Source: DASXMX01 sp036794395 (GTDB lineage Bacteria > Planctomycetota > Phycisphaerae > Tepidisphaerales > Tepidisphaeraceae). From it: a DNA stretch of 18,651 nucleotides. The stretch is taken from positions 1-18,651 of the forward strand of contig DAIRGS010000136.1 of NCBI GenBank assembly GCA_036794395.1, in the 5' to 3' direction. The position numbers were made by a program, and so were the translations under genes. Below are positions 14,617 through 18,651 of this stretch, piece by piece. The notes beneath the pieces were generated by a model. It did no database searches, was not told where the DNA came from, and saw only the letters and a program-made list of their open reading frames with translations. Each line of letters opens with the position of its first letter. The stretch's first letter is position 1.

Positions 14617-15420
14617 ATGCTGCGAATTGGGATTCTGGTTGTGGCTTATAACGCCGAGGCGACGTTGCAGAAGGTCCTGCAACGGATTCCGCCGGAGGTG
14701 TATTCGAAGATCGAAGAGGTCTTCGTGTTCGATGATGCCAGCTCCGATCGCACGTATGAGACGGGCCGCTCGCTGATGGAAGGGCCCAATGGCGATAAGC
14801 TCAAGATTTTCCGCAACCCCGTCAACCTGATGTACGGCGGCAATCAGCGCAAGGGTTACGAGTACGCCATCGGTCGCGGGCTCGACATCGTCGTTCTGCT
14901 TCATGGCGACGGCCAGTACGCGCCTGAAGTCATGCAGGAACTGCTAACCCCTCTGGAAAACGACACCGCCGACATGGTGATGGGCTCGCGGATGATGATT
15001 CGCGGAGCCGCGTTGCGCGGGAACATGCCCATCTATAAATATCTCGGCAATAAAGTGCTGACCTGCACGGAGAACCTGCTCGCGGGCCTGCGGCTCAGCG
15101 AGTTTCATTCGGGCTATCGCGCTTACTCGGTTCACGCGCTCAAGCAGATCCGGCTTGATTCGATGACCTGGAACTGGCATTTTGATACGCAGATCATTCT
15201 CGAATTCCTTCGGAAGCGTTTTCGAATCATGGAGGTTCCGATCCCCACGTATTATGGGGATGAGATCTGTCACGTGAATGGAATTCCGTACGCACTCAAT
15301 TGCATCCGCGAGACGTTCAAGTACGCGGTCAAGGAACGATGGAGGCGTCCTGCCGCGGATTCGGCAGGCCGAGACGAAGCTGATGCCGCACTATCGCTTG
15401 CACCGCGACCCCAGGAGTAG
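14617..15420 (+). CDS. Glycosyltransferase family 2 (DPM1-like)
   Basis: A 267-residue GT-A fold enzyme expected to move a sugar from a nucleotide donor to a lipid or glycan acceptor on the cytoplasmic side. It starts MLRIGILVVAYNAEATL, with the nucleotide-binding FDDASSDRT (D39-D40) and the metal-binding-type HGDGQYAPE (D98). MGSRM follows at 122-126 and the acceptor-side SEFHSGYRAY at 161-170. No membrane segment is visible, so it resembles the single-domain dolichol-phosphate-mannose-synthase-like group. AGGA lies eight bases before the ATG. Its last 38 bases overlap the methyltransferase start, and the low-complexity C-terminal 20 residues lie in and near that overlap. It heads an apparent three-gene operon. 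Confidence 0.9.
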   Translation: MLRIGILVVAYNAEATLQKVLQRIPPEVYSKIEEVFVFDDASSDRTYETGRSLMEGPNGDKLKIFRNPVNLMYGGNQRKGYEYAIGRGLDIVVLLHGDGQYAPEVMQELLTPLENDTADMVMGSRMMIRGAALRGNMPIYKYLGNKVLTCTENLLAGLRLSEFHSGYRAYSVHALKQIRLDSMTWNWHFDTQIILEFLRKRFRIMEVPIPTYYGDEICHVNGIPYALNCIRETFKYAVKERWRRPAADSAGRDEADAALSLAPRPQE

Positions 15421-16123
15421 TCACCAGCAGATCGCCAAGCTTGTGCAATCCCTCAAGCTCAGCCCCATTCTGGATGTGGGCGCCGCTCAGGGAATGCTGG
15501 GGCATTTGATCCAGGGGAGCGGCTTGGTTATTGACGCCGTGGAGGCGAACGTGGAATGGGCCGACGCCGCCCGTCCTTACTACCGCAATACCTGGGCGAG
15601 CATCGTGGAAGACGCGCCGCTTCCAAATAACGAATATAAGCTCGTGATCTGCGCGGATGTGTTGGAGCACACGCCCAATCCGCTGGGCGTGCTGAAACGG
15701 CTCCGCGAAGCCGCGACGGCGGATGCGACATTTGTGATCTCCGTTCCGAACGTCGCGCATCTGGCGGTTCGAACGATGTTGCTTTTCGGATACTTTCCAA
15801 AAATGGAGCGGGGGATTCTCGATAAAACGCATTTGCAGTTCTTCACGAAAGACACCGCTCGCGGGCTTTTGAATGCAGCCGGGCTGGAGTTGAAGCAGAT
15901 CCGCGCAACCGGCATTCCCTTGGATGAAGTCTGGAAGACCGGGGAAGGCAAACTCGCCTACCGCATGCTTCAAAAGGCGCAACACCTCGCGCTGGATATC
16001 GCACCGCGACTGTTTGGAATGCAGTGGGTCATGGTCGCCGGCGCGGCGAATCAAGACGGGTGCGACGATATTTCAGCGGACAGGAAGACATTAGCCGCAG
16101 ATAACGCAGATGGCCGCAGATAA
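15383..16123 (+). CDS. Class I SAM-dependent methyltransferase
   Basis: A 246-residue protein with motif I ILDVGAAQG (about 29-37), an acidic residue after beta-2 (VEAN, E54), VICADVLEH (88-96), and the later FFTKDTARGLLNAAGL typical of methyltransferases in polysaccharide and glycolipid loci. The frame is open back to 15278, but the 35 extra residues are Arg/Ser-rich, lie inside the glycosyltransferase and do not look conserved; the ATG at 15383 gives MPHYRLHRDPRSSHQQ, a sensible N-terminus. It overlaps both neighbours, by 38 bases upstream and 14 downstream. The acceptor, probably a sugar or lipid-linked glycan, is inferred only from context. The last residues are encoded by a CGCAGAT repeat. 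Confidence 0.85.
   Translation: MPHYRLHRDPRSSHQQIAKLVQSLKLSPILDVGAAQGMLGHLIQGSGLVIDAVEANVEWADAARPYYRNTWASIVEDAPLPNNEYKLVICADVLEHTPNPLGVLKRLREAATADATFVISVPNVAHLAVRTMLLFGYFPKMERGILDKTHLQFFTKDTARGLLNAAGLELKQIRATGIPLDEVWKTGEGKLAYRMLQKAQHLALDIAPRLFGMQWVMVAGAANQDGCDDISADRKTLAADNADGRR
16096..16121 (+). repeat. Three iterated CGCAGAT motifs at a gene junction
   Basis: CGCAGAT occurs at 16096, 16105 and 16115. The middle copy contains the ATG of the membrane protein gene, and the array encodes the methyltransferase's last residues. It looks like a small intergenic repeat that has become coding at both ends. Confidence 0.6.
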
Positions 16124-17528
16124 AAACGCGGAATTCGATCCATCATCAACCGGGGCGCTGGCAGTGGCAGCGCTGTGCGTGGGACTTGCGATTCAGTTAC
16201 ATGATGGCGAGTATTCGAGTGGGGCCATCGGCCTGGTTACCATCGCGTTGATTTGCACCGGATGGGCGATTTGGCATCCATCGATTGCTAAATTAAGACC
16301 GTTCCCGGAGCGGTGGCGGGCGGCCACCTCGATCGCGATCGTGGTCGCCGCACTCGCACTTCAATTCATCGCATTATTTAAAGCATGGCCGGGCGTGGAT
16401 CTTCTCCAAAACGGTGGCCGGCAACTTCTACCATTTCGGGCAGGACTGGCGATGTCGATTGTCTGGATCACCCTAGGATTGAGGGGGCGATTGGGGCGCG
16501 CGTGGTTTGTTCTCTTGCTCGCCACGCATTTGTTTCTGGGCATTTGGATGGTTCGATCGTCGGCCCAACCGCACATTGATGTTTGGGTTTTTCAGCAGGA
16601 AGCGGCGGCGGAATCGTTGAAGGGACACAACCCGTACGCGATGACCTTTCCCGACATCTATCACAGCACGCTGCCCGGCCACCAGGACGTTTACGGCAAG
16701 GGACTCGTCGAAGGCGACCGCGTGCAGTTCGGGTTCCCGTATCCGCCGGTAAGCTTGTACATGGCGACGATCGGGTATGCGATTGCCGGTGATCACCGTT
16801 ATGCACAGGCGGTTGCAGTGGTGCTGGCTGGTTTGTTGATTGGGTATTGCCGGCCGGGCCTGATGCCGAAGCTGGCGGCGGCGTTGCTTATGTTCTCGCC
16901 GCGTGTTTTCTTTGTGCTGGGGCGGGGCTGGACGGAGCCGTTCACGATTCTCTTCATGGCCGCGACGATTTATCTGGCGTGCCGTCGACCGCGATTGACT
17001 TGGATCGCGCTGGGGCTCCTGCTGGCGACCAAACAGTATATGGTGCTGGCAGTGCCGATCAGCTTTTTTCTTCTGCCGGGTCCGTGGCGATGGCGAGACT
17101 GGTTTTTGTTGCTGTGCAAATCCGCCGTGGTGGCGGCGGCTGTGACGCTGCCGATTGCGGTGTGGGATTTTCCTGCGTTCTGGAAATCGACCGTTACGGT
17201 TCAGACGATCGCGCCTTTTAGATGGGATGCCATCAGTTATCTGGTGTGGTATGGCTTCCGCGGGCATTTGGTAACGGAACCTTCAACCGCGGCGATCTGG
17301 TCAACCCTCGCGGCAGCCGTGACACTTGGCTTGTGCCTGTGGAAATCACCTCGCTCGCCCGCGGGATTCGCGGCTTCACTGGGTTTGATCCTGTTGGGCT
17401 TCTTTTCTTTCAATAAGCAGGCATTTTGTAATTACTACTTTTTTGTGATCGGCGCACTGTGCTGCGGCATCGCGGTAAACGTGGTAGACGTGCATGCTAG
17501 TTCATCGCGGCAAGTTGGGCGGCAATGA
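16110..17528 (+). CDS. Polytopic membrane protein, GT-C/GT87 (DUF2029)-like glycosyltransferase
   Basis: A 472-residue protein with about ten or eleven hydrophobic segments, for example near 17-30, 38-55, 71-90, 112-124 and 131-148. A large hydrophilic loop follows at about 149-215, holding HIDVWVFQQEAAAESLKG (D157), GHNPY (172-176) and YPPVSLY (211-217). An acidic residue in the first outer loop, G-x-x-PY, and a YPP motif before a helix are the layout of GT87/DUF2029 enzymes that use polyprenyl-phosphate sugars on the outer face of the membrane. This fits a partner of the DPM1-like enzyme upstream, which could make the lipid-linked sugar. The specific activity is inference. The ATG overlaps the methyltransferase by 14 bases with no good Shine-Dalgarno; translational coupling is likely. 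The 3' end overlaps the converging gene by 27 bases. Confidence 0.8.
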   Translation: MAADKNAEFDPSSTGALAVAALCVGLAIQLHDGEYSSGAIGLVTIALICTGWAIWHPSIAKLRPFPERWRAATSIAIVVAALALQFIALFKAWPGVDLLQNGGRQLLPFRAGLAMSIVWITLGLRGRLGRAWFVLLLATHLFLGIWMVRSSAQPHIDVWVFQQEAAAESLKGHNPYAMTFPDIYHSTLPGHQDVYGKGLVEGDRVQFGFPYPPVSLYMATIGYAIAGDHRYAQAVAVVLAGLLIGYCRPGLMPKLAAALLMFSPRVFFVLGRGWTEPFTILFMAATIYLACRRPRLTWIALGLLLATKQYMVLAVPISFFLLPGPWRWRDWFLLLCKSAVVAAAVTLPIAVWDFPAFWKSTVTVQTIAPFRWDAISYLVWYGFRGHLVTEPSTAAIWSTLAAAVTLGLCLWKSPRSPAGFAASLGLILLGFFSFNKQAFCNYYFFVIGALCCGIAVNVVDVHASSSRQVGRQ

Positions 17529-17933
17529 AATGAGTGGCGTTCCCAGCCGGATGTCTTCCAGTCTTGAGCCGCCGTTGAGAAGCGTATTGATCCCGTCGAA
17601 TTCCGCCCCACGACCCGCAACCATGATCCAGTAATCTCGATGCTTTTCCTTCGTCTCAAACCGCTGGGCGAAAGCGAGGGCTTCGGCGAAGATGGGTTCC
17701 TCAGCAAGTATTCTGGGCGGGGATTCATCGTTTATCTGAAATACATCGGAGAATGCCACACCCCTGGGAGCGAACATCACACGGATGAATGCCATCGGGA
17801 GGAACACAACCAGCCGCCACGCCGTCGCCTCGGTCTCACTTAATGCGATCAGTTGCGAAACCACAGCCGCATCATCGAGCGGCCGTTGAAAAAGGTCGGC
17901 CGTGATCTCAACAAGTTCCGTAGTCGACTTCAT
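17502..17933 (-). CDS. Hypothetical protein, 143 aa
   Basis: I do not recognise a family. The frame is open back to 18263, but residues before MKSTTELVEI are Arg/Pro/Ser-rich and look non-coding. I place the start at ATG 17933, with GAG at 17940-17942 as a weak ribosome site; ATG 17939 is the alternative. The protein begins with an acidic-amphipathic segment (TTELVEITADLFQRPLDDAAVVSQL), then a hydrophobic core (TAWRLVVFLPMAFIRVMF), then a mixed C-terminal half (ILAEEPIFAEALAFAQRFETKEK, YWIMVAGRGAEFDGI). It looks like a small soluble protein. It converges on and overlaps the membrane gene by 27 bases. Confidence 0.6.
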   Translation of the reverse strand: MKSTTELVEITADLFQRPLDDAAVVSQLIALSETEATAWRLVVFLPMAFIRVMFAPRGVAFSDVFQINDESPPRILAEEPIFAEALAFAQRFETKEKHRDYWIMVAGRGAEFDGINTLLNGGSRLEDIRLGTPLISLPPNLPR

Positions 17934-18382
17934 AACCATCTCGAACTTATACGGATTTGATTTAAAACTCGCGACGGCCCGTCTTCGGGCATTTTGGGTT
18001 TCGTTTGTGCCAGGCAGCGGAAGAACTGGGGAAATGTGAAAAACAAGGATTTGGGGAGATGTGCTGGCGCTGGAAGTTTCGGCGTGCCAGCTTTCCCCCG
18101 GAGTACCGGGGCCGCTGTTCACGGTGGTATCTCGGCCCCCTTGGGAATTGAAGCAGAAGACAATAAGGAATCGCAGAGCGATACGGCGGGGAGTTTGGGG
18201 CGGGTTTTGTAAGTGAGTTCCGCGTGGTCGACCGCTGCGCCGCGTCCTGCTCCGCGGGATCAACGGTCACGCCGCGGGCGGGAAGTTTACTGGTTTGGGA
18301 AAGGTTGCTGCCTTGCCCGCGTCATGGCCGTTGCTACCGCTGCGCGACGGACGCCGCTCCGCTTCTGTGATGGGTAATTGCC

Positions 18383-18423
18383 GTTCCCCGTTCGCCCTCT
18401 GAAGCGAAGGGTGAACAGGGAAC
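18383..18423 (-). repeat. 17-bp imperfect hairpin
   Basis: The arms are 18383-18399 and 18407-18423 around a 7-base loop. Read as minus-strand RNA, the stem has two G-U pairs and one A-C mismatch in 17 positions; as plus-strand RNA it has two mismatches and one G-U pair. No U-run follows, so it is not a typical terminator. Confidence 0.6.
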
Positions 18424-18483
18424 TTCAATGTGGGGGAAGAGCTTTGCGGAACGTGAGGCATTTGAAATTCGCAGCATTGTGGG

Positions 18484-18503
18484 GGGTCTGCACTCGCGGA
18501 CCC
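18484..18503 (+). repeat. Short 7-bp hairpin
   Basis: GGGTCTG (18484-18490) pairs with CGGACCC (18497-18503) around CACTCG, with one G-U pair on the plus strand. It lies between the two longer hairpins. Confidence 0.4.
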
Positions 18504-18537
18504 GTGTCCCCCTTCAAGCATCCCCCCAACATAGAAG

Positions 18538-18577
18538 TTTCCTTCCGACCCTGCGTTTGAAGAGGGTCGGGAGGAAA
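18538..18577 (+). repeat. 15-bp hairpin
   Basis: TTTCCTTCCGACCCT (18538-18552) pairs with AGGGTCGGGAGGAAA (18563-18577) around a 10-base loop. As plus-strand RNA all 15 positions pair, one as G-U. No U-run follows. Confidence 0.6.
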
Positions 18578-18651
18578 CGATCTTGCGGATCACGTCAGCG
18601 AGTCGCAGGCCAAGCGAAGCGATCGCGAGGGGCATGACGCGAGCAACTCAG

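Larger units (their letters stand above)
17934..18651. other. Right-end region with no supported gene
   Basis: About 718 bases. Frames here have erratic composition, and I find no domain, start site or codon pattern that convinces me. A small GCCCG-TCTT-CGGGC stem (17977-17990) lies near the hypothetical gene. From 18383 onward the region holds three hairpins, listed separately. An inverted pair of CGCGTCATG lies near 18318 and 18635. Confidence 0.55.

Noticed and set aside
15278..15382. Upstream extension of the methyltransferase to ATG 15278
   Set aside because: The added 35 residues are Arg/Ser-rich, sit inside the glycosyltransferase gene, and precede the natural-looking start MPHYRLHRDP.
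17934..18263. N-terminal extension of the hypothetical protein to 18263
   Set aside because: The residues are Arg/Pro/Ser/Thr-rich without pattern and look like translated non-coding DNA.
18267..18635. 122-residue minus-strand open frame (MPLAIASLGLRLADVIRK...)
   Set aside because: It runs across all three hairpins, its composition drifts to Ser/Pro/Arg/Gly-rich, and there is no ribosome site or recognised domain.

Overview
The window looks like chromosome from a high-GC planctomycete, probably of the Phycisphaerae/Tepidisphaerales type. The case rests on the giant protein: an N-terminal LERRVLLS motif (a variant of the planctomycetal LEPR-XLL-like signature), a dockerin-like C-terminus of the kind common on planctomycetal surface proteins, and stacked HAF, FG-GAP, YDG and GloVer-type repeats. 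The taxonomic call is inference, because no marker RNA or ribosomal protein is present.

Layout, left to right. (1) At 1-1046 (minus) lies a sugar-type ABC transporter ATPase that runs off the left edge, preceded by a GGAGACAR micro-repeat and a strong Shine-Dalgarno run. (2) At 1099-12255 (minus) one uninterrupted 11.2-kb gene encodes a 3718-residue, probably secreted, mosaic protein. It carries 7 HAF repeats, three blocks of exactly 7 FG-GAP/VCBS repeats each preceded by an Ig-like domain, a tandem array of 12 YDG domains, 7 GloVer-type repeats and a dockerin-like module. Five separate blocks of seven suggest five seven-bladed beta-propellers on one chain, joined by Ig-like and YDG stalks. 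(3) At 12256-12604 is an intergenic region with an 11-bp inverted repeat and GGACAT motifs spaced exactly 10 bp apart. (4) At 12605-14416 (minus) lie a GNAT acetyltransferase, cytidylate kinase (cmk) and a PlsC-type acyltransferase; the last two overlap by ATGA and are probably translationally coupled. (5) After a 200-bp divergent spacer, 14617-17528 (plus) holds three overlapping genes: a family 2 glycosyltransferase, a SAM methyltransferase and a polytopic GT-C/GT87-like membrane protein, probably a small surface glycan or glycolipid operon. (6) An unrecognised 143-residue gene (17502-17933, minus) converges on and overlaps the membrane gene. (7) At 17934-18651 I see no convincing gene, only several hairpin-forming inverted repeats.

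The genes fall into housekeeping functions (nucleotide and phospholipid synthesis), envelope glycan assembly, sugar uptake, and the giant surface or extracellular protein. No tRNA, rRNA, CRISPR array, transposase or phage gene was seen. The most unusual object is the giant protein: its near-identical repeats are kept at protein level while their DNA has diverged at silent positions.
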